From CAVRXT01 sp049644285 (GTDB lineage: Bacteria > Acidobacteriota > Terriglobia > Acidiferrales > UBA7541), in assembly GCA_049644285.1 (NCBI GenBank), contig JBARRP010000213.1:1-64000 (forward strand): 64,000 nt of DNA. Reading direction: 5' to 3'. Under the pieces are notes generated by a model, which was not told where the DNA came from, made no database searches, and worked only from the letters and a program-made list of their open reading frames with translations. Shown piece after piece: positions 8,902 to 16,861 of the stretch. The position numbers and the translations under genes are program-made. Each line of letters starts with the position of its first letter. Positions within the stretch are counted from its first letter, which is position 1.

Positions 8902-9770
8902 AGGCGCCCCGCAACCGTAACAGGGTTTCGCCACGCCGTTTCCGCGACGGGCTTCTGGTACATTCGGCAATCGCCGATCACGACGGAAGAAAACCGCACC
9001 GGGAGATTCGAAATCGACTCGGCATGGCCGAGAAGGAGGTATCCGCCGGGCTCGAGATAGTCGTAGAAGCGCCGGATCAATGAATTGCGCCGCTCCTCGG
9101 AAAAATACATCAGCACGTTCATGCAGAAAATGCAGTCGAGCTTTCCGACATAGACGGACTGCGCGAGATTCATCTGGGCGAAGGAAACCATCCGGCGAAT
9201 TCGCGGCTTCACCGAGTAGCCGTGCTTCGTGTGCGTGAAGTAGGTTTCCACCTGCTCCGGGGCAAGATTCTCGAGGCTGCGTTGGGAATACACACCGTGA
9301 GTCGCATGGCGAAGCGCGCGCGGGCTGATATCGGTAGCCAGTATTTCAATCTGCCAGGCTTCCGCGAACGTCAACGCGTCCACAACGGCGATGGCGATCG
9401 AATAAGGCTCTTCGCCGGTCGAGCAGCCTGCGCTCCAAATCCGCAGCGTTCGTGGATTCAACCAGAACTTCTTTTCCTGAATTTCCGGGAGAATGCGATT
9501 TTTCAGGGCTGCGTAAATCGCGGGGTAGCGGAAGAACGAAGTTTCCTGGGTGAGGAGCCGCTCGAGCAGGGCGTCGTACTCCACATTCGAGCTGCGAATC
9601 ACACGCAGCAACTCGCCGCCCTTGACGCCCTTTTCTGCCAGATGTTCGCGAATTCGCAGCGAAAAGAAGCGCTCACGCGAGGCATCAAACAGAATTCCGG
9701 AGCGCTGCTCGATCAGCGTTCGGAGTTCATCAAGCTCATATCCGGTAATGGTCGCTGGTTTCTCTTTCAT
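8898..9770 (-). CDS. cheR: Chemoreceptor methyltransferase CheR
   Basis: 290 residues, a typical length. The N-terminal helical domain (YELDELRTLIEQRSGILFD) is followed by the SAM-binding domain with AGCSTGEEPYS, then ILATDIS and IFCMNVLMYF. It methylates receptor glutamates using S-adenosylmethionine. It lies 51 nt downstream of the receptor gene and overlaps cheA by GTGA, so it is co-transcribed with the minus-strand chemosensory genes. Confidence 0.95.
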   Translation of the reverse strand: MKEKPATITGYELDELRTLIEQRSGILFDASRERFFSLRIREHLAEKGVKGGELLRVIRSSNVEYDALLERLLTQETSFFRYPAIYAALKNRILPEIQEKKFWLNPRTLRIWSAGCSTGEEPYSIAIAVVDALTFAEAWQIEILATDISPRALRHATHGVYSQRSLENLAPEQVETYFTHTKHGYSVKPRIRRMVSFAQMNLAQSVYVGKLDCIFCMNVLMYFSEERRNSLIRRFYDYLEPGGYLLLGHAESISNLPVRFSSVVIGDCRMYQKPVAETAWRNPVTVAGRL

Positions 9771-9824
9771 GTTCAGCCCAAGCGAGCAGCCTGCCCTTCC
9801 ACGTTAGAAAGACGAGACCAGCCC

Positions 9825-11273
9825 CTAGCGATGCGCCCCTGCCGGAGCCACGGGCCGGTTTTCCTCCGCGGCTTCCGCGGCAGCCCGGGCCTGCTGCTGG
9901 GAACGGAACTGCGCGAGGGCTTCGTTGAGTTGTTCGGAGACCTTCACCATGTGTCCAACGGTCGAAACCGTCTGCCGGGCGCCCTGCGAAGTCTGCCGGG
10001 TGATCCCTGAGATGATCTGCATGGCGTTCGCGACGCCTTCCGTGCCGCGCACCTGCTGCTTCGAAGCAAGCGAAATTTCCTGGACGAGCTCGGCTGACTG
10101 GCGAACGACGCTGGAAATGGCTTCGAGTGCCTTGCCGGCTTGATCGGCCAACCCCGCGCCGACTTCCACTTCCTTGGTGCCTTCTTCCATGACCACGACC
10201 GCCTCGTTGGTCTCAGCCTGGATAGCCTTGATGAGCGCTGCGATGTCTTTCGTTGCGCTGCGGGAGTGCTCCGCGAGCTTGCGCACTTCGTCGGCAACCA
10301 CGGCGAACCCGCGCCCGGCTTCTCCGGCGCGCGCGGCCTCAATTGCGGCGTTCAAAGCCAGCAGGTTGGTCTGCTCGGTGATGTCATTGATCACGTTGAT
10401 GATTTCAGAGATTTCGAGGGAGCGATCGCCGAGGGATTTGATCTTCTTCGCGGTAGCCTGCACCGAGGCGCGAATTCGCTGCATTCCCTCGAGCGTATCG
10501 CGCACGGCGCGGTTGCCTTGTTCAGCGGCGTCCAGTGCGCGGCGGGCCGCTTCGGCGCTGGCCTCGGCGTTGTTGGATACCTGCTTCATCGAAACCGTCA
10601 GTTCTTCCACGGCCGAGGATGTATTCGTGATCTCCTGGTCTTGCTGGGTGGCGCCGGCGGTCATCTCGTCAGCCGCCACGAGGATGTGGTTGGCGCTGGT
10701 GCTGACGTCGGTGGCGGCCTTGCGCACGCGCTCGATGACCTTGGTGAAGTTGTCGAGCATGTAGTTCACGGAATCAACCACATTGCCGAGGGCGTCGTTG
10801 GTGACCTTGCCGCGCAGAGTGAGGTCCCCGCGAGCTACCTGGTTGATCAGATTCAGCAGGTCGGTGATATTGCGCTGCAGCAACTCCTGCGCTTCCTGGT
10901 TCGTCGTCGCGCGCGAGACTTTGGCGAGGCTGCGGTTCAAGTTCTCCGCAATCGCGCCGAACTCATCGTTCGAATCCAAATCCAACTTGGCACGGGAGTC
11001 GCCAGCCGCGAATCGCTCCGAGAAGGTCGCCAGCATCTCAACCGGCTTCAGGACGCGCTTCCCGACCACCATCATCAACGGGATCGCGGCGGCGAGGGCA
11101 AGGGCGAGCGCGCCAAGCAATTCCGCTCCGACACCGGGCACGGACGGCGCGTCCATGAGCGACGCCCCATTCGCGTGCGCCCCGGCGTGATAGGCAATGC
11201 CCAGGACACCGAAGAATGCGACGCAGGTCCATAAGACGAGCATCCAGATTGTCGAACTCAAACGAGATTTCAT
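9825..11273 (-). CDS. Methyl-accepting chemotaxis protein with minimal periplasmic loop
   Basis: 482 residues from the ATG at 11273, preceded by a GGGAGGA ribosome-binding site; longer in-frame starts lack one. TM1 lies at about residues 8-30, a ~20-residue loop follows, TM2 is at ~52-72, then a HAMP domain (LKPVEMLATFSERFAAGD) and a full cytoplasmic signalling domain with the hairpin tip EQTNLLALNAAIEAARAGE. With almost no periplasmic domain it cannot bind a ligand outside in the usual way; it may sense through the membrane, HAMP or a partner, as PilJ-like or frizzy-type receptors may (inference). No C-terminal CheR-tethering pentapeptide is visible. Confidence 0.92.
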   Translation of the reverse strand: MKSRLSSTIWMLVLWTCVAFFGVLGIAYHAGAHANGASLMDAPSVPGVGAELLGALALALAAAIPLMMVVGKRVLKPVEMLATFSERFAAGDSRAKLDLDSNDEFGAIAENLNRSLAKVSRATTNQEAQELLQRNITDLLNLINQVARGDLTLRGKVTNDALGNVVDSVNYMLDNFTKVIERVRKAATDVSTSANHILVAADEMTAGATQQDQEITNTSSAVEELTVSMKQVSNNAEASAEAARRALDAAEQGNRAVRDTLEGMQRIRASVQATAKKIKSLGDRSLEISEIINVINDITEQTNLLALNAAIEAARAGEAGRGFAVVADEVRKLAEHSRSATKDIAALIKAIQAETNEAVVVMEEGTKEVEVGAGLADQAGKALEAISSVVRQSAELVQEISLASKQQVRGTEGVANAMQIISGITRQTSQGARQTVSTVGHMVKVSEQLNEALAQFRSQQQARAAAEAAEENRPVAPAGAHR

Positions 11274-11381
11274 GACTTCCTCCCAAGAACTTCCCCACCT
11301 GGTTGTTCCGGCCCCGCGCCTGCTCGCTCGAAACCGAGGCAACGCTTCATTCTTCTGTTCCGCCCCGATCTCCAATCGCCC

Positions 11382-11906
11382 TCAGATGACGGGCACGGGA
11401 AAAACTTCGGTCAGCCGGCGCAGATCCATCACCAGCGCCAGCCGGTCATCATGACGAAGCATGCCGCGGCAGTGCGGCACGTCGTTCGGCGCCTGATCGA
11501 GCAAGGTCTGCTCGTTCGCACTGTACGTGCCGATCACTTCATCCGCCGCAATTCCCAGCCGCAGGTCGTCACGACGCGCATCGCCGGGGATCGCCGCGAC
11601 CACAACGTGCTTCGGCAGCAGGCCCGGGCGGCGGCCTTCGGTAAATGCGATATCCACGAGCGGCACAATCGTCCCGCGGAGGTTGAAAATGCCCATCAGG
11701 AAAGGAGGGGCGAGCGGAACTCGCGTGACGATCGGCCAATCCACAACTTCCTCAACTTCCAGCACCGAAAGACAGAACCGCTCCCTGCCCGCCCGGAATA
11801 CACAGTATTGCCGCTCGGGCGGCCGCTCTTCGTATGCGGCATCGGCCGCCGCCAATTCGCCGCCTTCAAATTCGACCGGCGCTGCGGGTTGAACTTCGTC
11901 GGCCAT
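11382..11906 (-). CDS. cheW: CheW-like coupling protein
   Basis: 174 residues: a ~30-residue acidic N-terminal extension followed by a CheW domain (QYCVFRAGRERFCLSVLEVEEV, FLMGIFNLRGTIVPLVDI, LVMDLRRL). The VPLVDI/NLRG core is closest to canonical CheW of the three CheW proteins in this operon. Its start overlaps the cheY stop by 1 nt (TAATG) and it precedes the receptor gene, so it probably couples that receptor to CheA. Confidence 0.88.
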   Translation of the reverse strand: MADEVQPAAPVEFEGGELAAADAAYEERPPERQYCVFRAGRERFCLSVLEVEEVVDWPIVTRVPLAPPFLMGIFNLRGTIVPLVDIAFTEGRRPGLLPKHVVVAAIPGDARRDDLRLGIAADEVIGTYSANEQTLLDQAPNDVPHCRGMLRHDDRLALVMDLRRLTEVFPVPVI

Positions 11907-12268
11907 TAGACGAACCTTTTGATCTCCTTCAGGAGTTCCTCGGGCGTGAACGGCTTCGCCACATAACCATTCGCGCCCTGCTGGTGGCCCCAGAAGCGGT
12001 CACTGGGAGTCGTTTTCGACGTCACCAGAATCACCGGAATTTTCGAGTAGGCTTCCTGGCTCTTCAGGTCGCGGCAAACCTGAAAGCCATTGCGTTGCGG
12101 CATGATGACATCGAGCAAGATGACGCTGGGACGCTCCTGTTCGATGGCCTCTTCAATGCGCATCGGATCGCTCAACCCGACAGCCCAGTAGCCGCCCTGC
12201 TCGAGCAGCGATTGCATCAGGCGGACTTCGGACTGTGAATCATCCACGACCAAGACTTTCTTCAGCAC
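11906..12268 (-). CDS. Single-domain CheY-like response regulator
   Basis: 120 residues from GTG at 12268, which has a strong GGGGGA site 6 nt upstream; the longer in-frame start gives unrelated leader sequence and would overlap the promoter described at 12305-12320. It is a complete receiver only: acidic pair DD in VVDDSQ, phospho-acceptor in LLDVIMPQRNG and Lys in AKPFTPEEL. It is the first gene of the cheY-cheW-mcp-cheR-cheA segment and the likely diffusible output or pilus-directed regulator of this system. Confidence 0.9.
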   Translation of the reverse strand: MLKKVLVVDDSQSEVRLMQSLLEQGGYWAVGLSDPMRIEEAIEQERPSVILLDVIMPQRNGFQVCRDLKSQEAYSKIPVILVTSKTTPSDRFWGHQQGANGYVAKPFTPEELLKEIKRFV

Positions 12269-12304
12269 AGCAGTCCCCCTACACGGATATCCAAAGATAA
12301 GAAA

Positions 12305-12320
12305 AGCAACTCCGCATCCA
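12305..12320 (-). promoter_or_regulatory. Candidate sigma-54 promoter of cheY-cheW-mcp-cheR-cheA
   Basis: On the minus strand the sequence reads TGGATGCGGAGTTGCT. It has GG (12319-12318), exactly ten bases, then GC (12307-12306), with a perfect TTGCT -12 element; the -24 element keeps TGG but differs from consensus after it. The predicted start is near 12294, leaving a 26-nt leader carrying the cheY ribosome-binding site. A dyad operator lies ~150 bases upstream at 12438-12454. Pattern match by eye only. Confidence 0.5.
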
Positions 12321-12401
12321 CCCCTGGGCCGTTGTTTCGAGCGTGCAGCCAATTCGCAAACGTCTTCGCTTTCATCTGCTTAGCTGCGCCTGGGGCGGCC
12401 T

Positions 12402-13082
12402 TCAAGGTCGTTCGACGAGGGTGTGAGACGACTCAAGCGTCTCAGGGTGAGACTCTTTCTCACCGGCCCTCATTTCGCTCGCCAGCGATGAGAATCGCTG
12501 CATGATCTCGTTCAGCCGCAGCGTCATCATGTGAATCGTCTTGATCTGCTCGCGGCTCTCCGCCGAAAGCTGTCCCGGTTCGAGTAAGAGCAGCTCGGCA
12601 TTGCCTAGAACCGAAGTGAGAGCATTGTTGACGCTCGGCCGCATTTCGAGGATGTAGCGGCCAAGCGTGGCGTGCGCTTCAGATTCGGTGGCCACGCGCT
12701 CGGCGCGCCGCGCCCGTGCGAGGGTTTCCGCGCGGCGAAGCGCCTCGCCCGCGATGAGCATCAATGTATTCGTCCAGCCGTCTTCCAGCGGGATGACAAG
12801 CAGTTGCGGAAAATGATTGTGCAGGGAAAGAGCGGAGCGCTGGTCCTCCGCCACGCAGATAGCCGGCACGGTGAAATCGAGAGCGCTGAGAATTGCGCCG
12901 GCATTTCCGTCCCGCATCGGGCCGACGATCACGAGCTCGTAGCCCGGAGGGCTGGCGCGATGCCACACTTCGCTCGAAACGAGCGTAATGGCCGGGACGT
13001 GGCGTTCCGCTTGCCAGCGCGCCATCAGGGAGCGGGCAAACTCGGTATCGTCCGAAATAATCAGCACGTTGTGCTGGCTCAC
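12402..13082 (-). CDS. Degenerate receiver / HisKA-like protein without kinase domain
   Basis: 226 residues from GTG at 13082, with an AAGGAAG site upstream; an ATG at 13133 would overlap the previous gene by 29 bases, so the start is uncertain. The N-terminus resembles a receiver (VLIISDDTEFARSLM) but no phospho-acceptor motif or conserved Lys follows. Residues ~150-210 resemble a histidine-kinase dimerisation helix pair (SVNNALTSVLGNAELLL), with Pro where the phospho-His should be (RPSVNN versus AHEVNN), and there is no ATPase domain. Both halves look catalytically dead; a dimerising scaffold or adaptor role in the chemosensory operon is inferred. Confidence 0.65.
   Translation of the reverse strand: MSQHNVLIISDDTEFARSLMARWQAERHVPAITLVSSEVWHRASPPGYELVIVGPMRDGNAGAILSALDFTVPAICVAEDQRSALSLHNHFPQLLVIPLEDGWTNTLMLIAGEALRRAETLARARRAERVATESEAHATLGRYILEMRPSVNNALTSVLGNAELLLLEPGQLSAESREQIKTIHMMTLRLNEIMQRFSSLASEMRAGEKESHPETLESSHTLVERP
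12438..12454. promoter_or_regulatory. Candidate enhancer dyad (NtrC-type operator)
   Basis: CGTCTCAGGGTGAGACT contains perfect 6-bp arms GTCTCA/TGAGAC around a 3-base centre. It lies inside the 3' end of the degenerate receiver gene and about 150 bases upstream of the predicted sigma-54 start site of cheY. Its arms match dyads at 15299-15315, 15378-15394 and 19344-19360. Confidence 0.45.
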
Positions 13083-13104
13083 TGCGGGGACTTCCTTTCC
13101 CAAG

Positions 13105-14706
13105 TCACGGCTGAAGCGCTTCGGCTTCCTCAATGATCGACAGAAGCCGCTTCGTACTGATGCTCAGATTCACTGCGGCTTCCGTGTTCTTGGCGCGCTT
13201 CGATTGTTCCACTCGCCCTTGGAAGTAGGAGACCTCGCTGCGAGCCAGCGCCAAAGCCGATTCAATGCCGGTCGAGTCGCCGGAATGCTTCCGCGCATCG
13301 ATCGCCATCGCGAGCAGCGCTCGAGCGACAACAGCGCGGCGGAGATCGTCCGAATCCTGGCCCCCCTCGGTGACAAACGCCGCTACCTCCCAGGAAGAGA
13401 GTAAGACCTTCGTATTTTTCAAAACGACGGTGGACATCGAACGGCCGCGAGAGGGCGGAGCATCGATCAGCTGTTCCCAGATGCTCTCGAGGCAATTCTC
13501 CATTTCGACTTGCGTCGTGGGAGCCATAACCGCATTCGTCTTCGGCTTCGGGGGGACCTTCCCTTCCGCGGAAGGCGATGCGGGCTTGGCTGGGTCACTT
13601 CCGGCTTCGGGTGTCGCTTCGGCAGAAGGAGGTTGGTGGGCCAAGGGAACGCCCAGAGCTTGTTCTTCCGACGGCGAAGCTGCGAGATCCCCGTTCGAAG
13701 GAGCGGGCTGCTCAGCGGCGACCTCTGATTCGGCTGCCGGCCCAGATGTCTTCGCCTGGCCAGCCAGCGGCTTGGGCGCCAGGGCTTCTTCCAGATCGGC
13801 GCGCAAAGCGAGGAGCTGTTCGAAGGCTCGGCTAACCGAATTCTCGGTGTAGTCCTTCTTGTACGGCTGTCGCCAGCTCTCGGAAAACTGGCGCACGCGC
13901 GTGAGCGGCTCGGCCGCGGAAAAGCCGGCGCGGCGGCAATCCACAACCTTGACGCCCTGGCTTTCGAGACGGCTCACCGCGTCGACCACCGCTTTCTGGT
14001 CGGCATGAAGCAGGAGAATGAAGTTGCGCCGAAGGAGGAAGTTGAATCGGCAGAATGCCACCAGCGCCGCTGGATCGTAGAACAAGGCGCCTGCCGTCTC
14101 TTTCAGCAAGCGGCCCTGTTCGAGAAGTCCGCTTTCCAGGAGATCACGCAGGCTCCGGCACTTCTGAACCGATTCCAGAATCTGTTCCAGCGGATGGCAC
14201 CAATCGAGCGGCGTGGGGTCCGCCGCGGACAACACCGGCTTCAGAATTGTGGCGACATCTTCGAGATGAATTTCATCGTGATAGAGTCGATCCGGCGCGC
14301 ACAGCGCGAAGTACTGGACAAGGAGAAAATCAATTTTGTCGCGGTCCGCGGCACCCTTGGCCGGCTTCTTCAACTGACGATTGATGAAGGCGCGCAAGCT
14401 TTCCTCGCTCGTGTTCAAGGCGTCGGGCAGGAGCTGGCGGAGTTGAAAGGCTTTGATTTTGTCGTCGAGTTCGTCGAGCCAGCGCAGATCGCGGTCGAAG
14501 ACCTGGCGCGTCGGGCGCGGGGGAGGCATTTCCCCTTCCGGGTGCGGCAAGCGGCCCAAGGCGTACTGCGTGGCGAGCGCTGCATAGATCGGATAAGCGT
14601 GCCGCGCCTCCGCCCATCGCGCCGCCAATTCCGCGGGACCTGTTCCAGCAGCCGGCGGGGTCACGGGCGCCATCGTTTCTTCCGGGAGCGTCGTTTTCGA
14701 AGTCAT
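13105..14706 (-). CDS. Unknown 533-residue cytosolic protein of the chemosensory operon
   Basis: The ATG at 14706 overlaps the PilZ stop as ATGA; an ATG five codons upstream is possible. No signal peptide or membrane segment is visible. Residues ~15-320 are helix-rich with many charged and aromatic residues; ~320-400 form a Pro/Ala/Ser/Glu low-complexity linker; ~400-530 form a second helical domain ending in a coiled-coil-like tail (LSISTKRLLSIIEEAEALQP). I recognise no family or catalytic motif. Translational coupling to PilZ and position upstream of cheY-cheW-mcp suggest a c-di-GMP- or array-linked accessory factor (inference). Confidence 0.75.
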   Translation of the reverse strand: MTSKTTLPEETMAPVTPPAAGTGPAELAARWAEARHAYPIYAALATQYALGRLPHPEGEMPPPRPTRQVFDRDLRWLDELDDKIKAFQLRQLLPDALNTSEESLRAFINRQLKKPAKGAADRDKIDFLLVQYFALCAPDRLYHDEIHLEDVATILKPVLSAADPTPLDWCHPLEQILESVQKCRSLRDLLESGLLEQGRLLKETAGALFYDPAALVAFCRFNFLLRRNFILLLHADQKAVVDAVSRLESQGVKVVDCRRAGFSAAEPLTRVRQFSESWRQPYKKDYTENSVSRAFEQLLALRADLEEALAPKPLAGQAKTSGPAAESEVAAEQPAPSNGDLAASPSEEQALGVPLAHQPPSAEATPEAGSDPAKPASPSAEGKVPPKPKTNAVMAPTTQVEMENCLESIWEQLIDAPPSRGRSMSTVVLKNTKVLLSSWEVAAFVTEGGQDSDDLRRAVVARALLAMAIDARKHSGDSTGIESALALARSEVSYFQGRVEQSKRAKNTEAAVNLSISTKRLLSIIEEAEALQP

Positions 14707-15053
14707 CGTTTGATAATCCAATTTCCGACCTCAGCCAGGAAGCGCGCGGCTACGGCCTTCCGCCCGTCGTGATATTGAACGGCGACGACCGAGGCTTCGG
14801 CTTCGAGGGAGCCATCGGAATTTTTCACTCTCACCTTGTCATCAAATTCGAGCGGCAGCGTGGAGGCAAACAGAATCTCCATCGGCGTGCCAAATTCGAT
14901 CAACGTGCTTTCCTTCAACTTTTCTGCTCCGTCCCGCAGCGTTGTCACCTGCACCGGAATGCGCACCGGAGAAGCATCGGGGAACAATTGAGCGAGCTTC
15001 GCGACACTTATTTCTCTCGCCGGGAAACAAACAACTCCTGCGTCGCGCGCCAA
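14703..15053 (-). CDS. PilZ-like domain protein
   Basis: 116 residues from TTG at 15053 (AAAGGA/AAGGA upstream). A longer frame from TTG at 15176 adds an arginine-rich leader that includes a perfect palindrome, so I consider it untranslated. The core (RIPVQVTTL, LIEFGTPMEILFAS, LPLEFDDKVRV, ASVVAVQYHDG, AVAARFL) is PilZ-like. The classical RxxxR c-di-GMP motif is not visible, so it may be a non-binding PilZ that acts through protein contacts, as the pilus factor PilZ itself does. First gene of the operon and coupled to the unknown 533-residue protein. Confidence 0.6.
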   Translation of the reverse strand: MARDAGVVCFPAREISVAKLAQLFPDASPVRIPVQVTTLRDGAEKLKESTLIEFGTPMEILFASTLPLEFDDKVRVKNSDGSLEAEASVVAVQYHDGRKAVAARFLAEVGNWIIKR

Positions 15054-15154
15054 GATCCTTATCCTTTCGCTGAAGCGGCCCAGGCTGACGTTGGGTGGCC
15101 GGAATCGCCTTCTCCCAACAAGCCAGGCCGCGGTTGCGGCGACCCGATTCACCG

Positions 15155-15174
15155 GGTCGTGGCAAGCCACGACC
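15155..15174. repeat. Perfect 20-bp palindrome upstream of PilZ gene
   Basis: GGTCGTGGC-AA-GCCACGACC, two perfect 9-bp arms. If transcription starts near 15193 it would form a hairpin 19-38 nt from the 5' end of the leader, otherwise it could be a repressor site. It argues against translation from the upstream TTG at 15176. Confidence 0.6.
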
Positions 15175-15202
15175 AACTACACACCAAGCAAAACGAAGGG
15201 GA

Positions 15203-15219
15203 ATGCACGGAGAGAGCCA
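15203..15219 (-). promoter_or_regulatory. Candidate sigma-54 promoter of PilZ-led operon
   Basis: The minus strand reads TTGGCTCTCTCCGTGCA: GG (15218-15217), exactly ten bases, GC (15206-15205). TGGC of the -24 box and TGCA of the -12 box match the sigma-54 consensus; the base before TGCA is G instead of T. The predicted start is near 15193. Two dyads lie ~114 and ~193 bases upstream. Confidence 0.5.
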
Positions 15220-15298
15220 AAATCAAACGTTGATCGGAAGAACTAACTAGCCTCTTTGCCAGGACTTGGAGACGGCCCATTTTGACGAACTTCTCGGG

Positions 15299-15315
15299 TG
15301 TCTCAGCCTGACACA
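15299..15315. promoter_or_regulatory. Candidate enhancer dyad
   Basis: TGTCTCAGCCTGACACA: arms TGTCTCA and TGACACA (6 of 7 positions complementary) around a 3-base centre. It lies ~114 bases upstream of the predicted sigma-54 start at 15193, a typical enhancer spacing for NtrC-family activators. Confidence 0.45.
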
Positions 15316-15377
15316 TTCGCGTCTCAAATCTCGGGGAAGAACAGGGGTGACTGGCGCAAATCGGGAAAGCTGAAGTG

Positions 15378-15394
15378 TGTCTCAGGTTGAGTAG
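15378..15394. promoter_or_regulatory. Candidate enhancer dyad overlapping activator stop codon
   Basis: TGTCTCAGGTTGAGTAG: a perfect left arm and a partial right arm (TGAG). It spans the last codons of the sigma-54 activator gene and lies ~193 bases upstream of the predicted start at 15193. It may form a paired site with 15299-15315, 79 bases away. Confidence 0.4.
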
Positions 15395-16785
15395 ATTTTC
15401 TCTTCGACGGGCTTTTGCGAAGGCCGCAGAGGGATTTGATAGCGCTTGAGCTTGCGGTACAGCGTGGCCCGGCTGATGCCCAGCATTTTGCCGGCGAGCG
15501 CCTTATCGCCTCCGACCTGCTCGAAGACGCGCAGGATCGTCATTCGTTCCATCTCCGCCAGGGCTGTTGTGGAAAGTGCGCCAGAATCCGCCTGCGCAGC
15601 GGCTTCCTGTTCGGCGCGGATCGCGGGCGGGAGATCATCGACGTCAATCGTGCGGCGGTCGCCGAGCGCAACGGCACGAGCGATGCAGTTCTCGAGCTCT
15701 CGCACATTGCCCGGCCAGTCATATTGCAAAAAGCATTTCATGGTCGCGGGCGTGACCTGGACGCTTTCGCCCGGCGCATAGCGGTCGAGGAAACAATGCG
15801 CCAGCATCGGAATATCCGAGCGGCGCTCGCGCAGGCTCGGCAGATGAACGGTCACGACATTGAGACGGAAATACAAGTCCTTGCGGAAGGTGCCGGCTCG
15901 ATAGGCGGCTTCCAGATCACGATTGGTCGCGGCGATGACGCGCACATCTACACCGACGTGTTCGTTGCTGCCAACCGGGCGCACTTCCTTCTCCTGCAAA
16001 ACGCGCAGGAGCTTGGCCTGCATCTCGAGAGGGAGCTCGCCAATCTCATCGAGGAATATTGTCCCGCCGTTCGCCGATTGAAACAGACCCGGTTTCGATT
16101 TCAACGCTCCGGTGAAGGCCCCCTTCTCATGGCCGAAGAGCTCGCTTTCCATGAGCGTCGGGACGAGCGCGCCACAATCCACGGCGACGAAGGGGTATTG
16201 CGCCAGCGCGCCCTTGAAATGGATCGCGCGAGCGACGAGTTCCTTGCCCGTTCCGCTTTCGCCGGCAATCAACACCGGGGTGCGCGTATCCTTGAGTCGC
16301 GCGATCATCCGCAGGACGTCCTGGATTTTCGCGGACGATCCTACAATCCCCTCCAGTTGAGAATCCGTGTCAACCCGATCGCGCAGGAACTTGTTTTCAT
16401 GGACCAACCGCACTTTTTCGGCCATGCGCTGGAGGAGGAGCCGCAGTTTTTCGACGCGGAAGGGCTTTTCGATGTAGTCGTAGGCCCCGAGTTTCATGGC
16501 ATCCACTGCGGACTCGATGGACCCGTGTCCCGTCATAATGGCAATTTCTGAGTTAGGTAGGAGTTTCTTGATTTCGCGCAGCAGCTCCACGCCGGAGAGA
16601 TTCGGCAGCTTCAGGTCCGTGACAATTATCTCCGGCGCTTCCGTTTCGATTCGGGCCAAGGCGGCTTCGGCGGTTTCCGCTTCGGTACAGGCAAACCCCA
16701 AAGAAGCGCCGATGGTCATGCACAGGCGGCGAATACTTTGCTCGTCGTCCACGATCAGGAATCGAATCTTCAGGTCATCATTCAT
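15382..16785 (-). CDS. NtrC-family sigma-54-dependent response regulator
   Basis: 467 residues from the ATG at 16785 with a GGGAAG site; the longer frame upstream is spurious. Receiver (D57 in VTDLKLPN, Lys in EKPF), AAA+ domain with Walker A GESGTGKE (175-182), sigma-54 contact loop GAFTGA (222-227), Walker B FLDEIGELP, and a C-terminal Fis-type helix-turn-helix (LAGKMLGISRATLYRKLKRY). It activates sigma-54 RNA polymerase from upstream enhancers when phosphorylated, probably by the kinase encoded 76 nt upstream. Candidate sigma-54 promoters and shared dyads lie before three neighbouring chemosensory transcription units, making them its likely targets (inference). Confidence 0.93.
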   Translation of the reverse strand: MNDDLKIRFLIVDDEQSIRRLCMTIGASLGFACTEAETAEAALARIETEAPEIIVTDLKLPNLSGVELLREIKKLLPNSEIAIMTGHGSIESAVDAMKLGAYDYIEKPFRVEKLRLLLQRMAEKVRLVHENKFLRDRVDTDSQLEGIVGSSAKIQDVLRMIARLKDTRTPVLIAGESGTGKELVARAIHFKGALAQYPFVAVDCGALVPTLMESELFGHEKGAFTGALKSKPGLFQSANGGTIFLDEIGELPLEMQAKLLRVLQEKEVRPVGSNEHVGVDVRVIAATNRDLEAAYRAGTFRKDLYFRLNVVTVHLPSLRERRSDIPMLAHCFLDRYAPGESVQVTPATMKCFLQYDWPGNVRELENCIARAVALGDRRTIDVDDLPPAIRAEQEAAAQADSGALSTTALAEMERMTILRVFEQVGGDKALAGKMLGISRATLYRKLKRYQIPLRPSQKPVEEKIYST

Positions 16786-16861
16786 AATCTTCCCGTCTTT
16801 CCCATTCCCCAAGGAAACCCGCGCAGATGAAACGGCTCTGGCATGGAACGGATTACCCGTG

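Larger units (their letters stand above)
15054..15381. other. Intergenic control region between ntrC-type gene and PilZ operon
   Basis: 328 bases between two minus-strand genes. It holds a perfect 20-bp palindrome (15155-15174), a candidate minus-strand sigma-54 promoter (15203-15219) and a dyad at 15299-15315; a second dyad starts at 15378 and overlaps the stop codon of the sigma-54 activator gene. No small gene with a convincing ribosome-binding site was seen. Confidence 0.5.
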
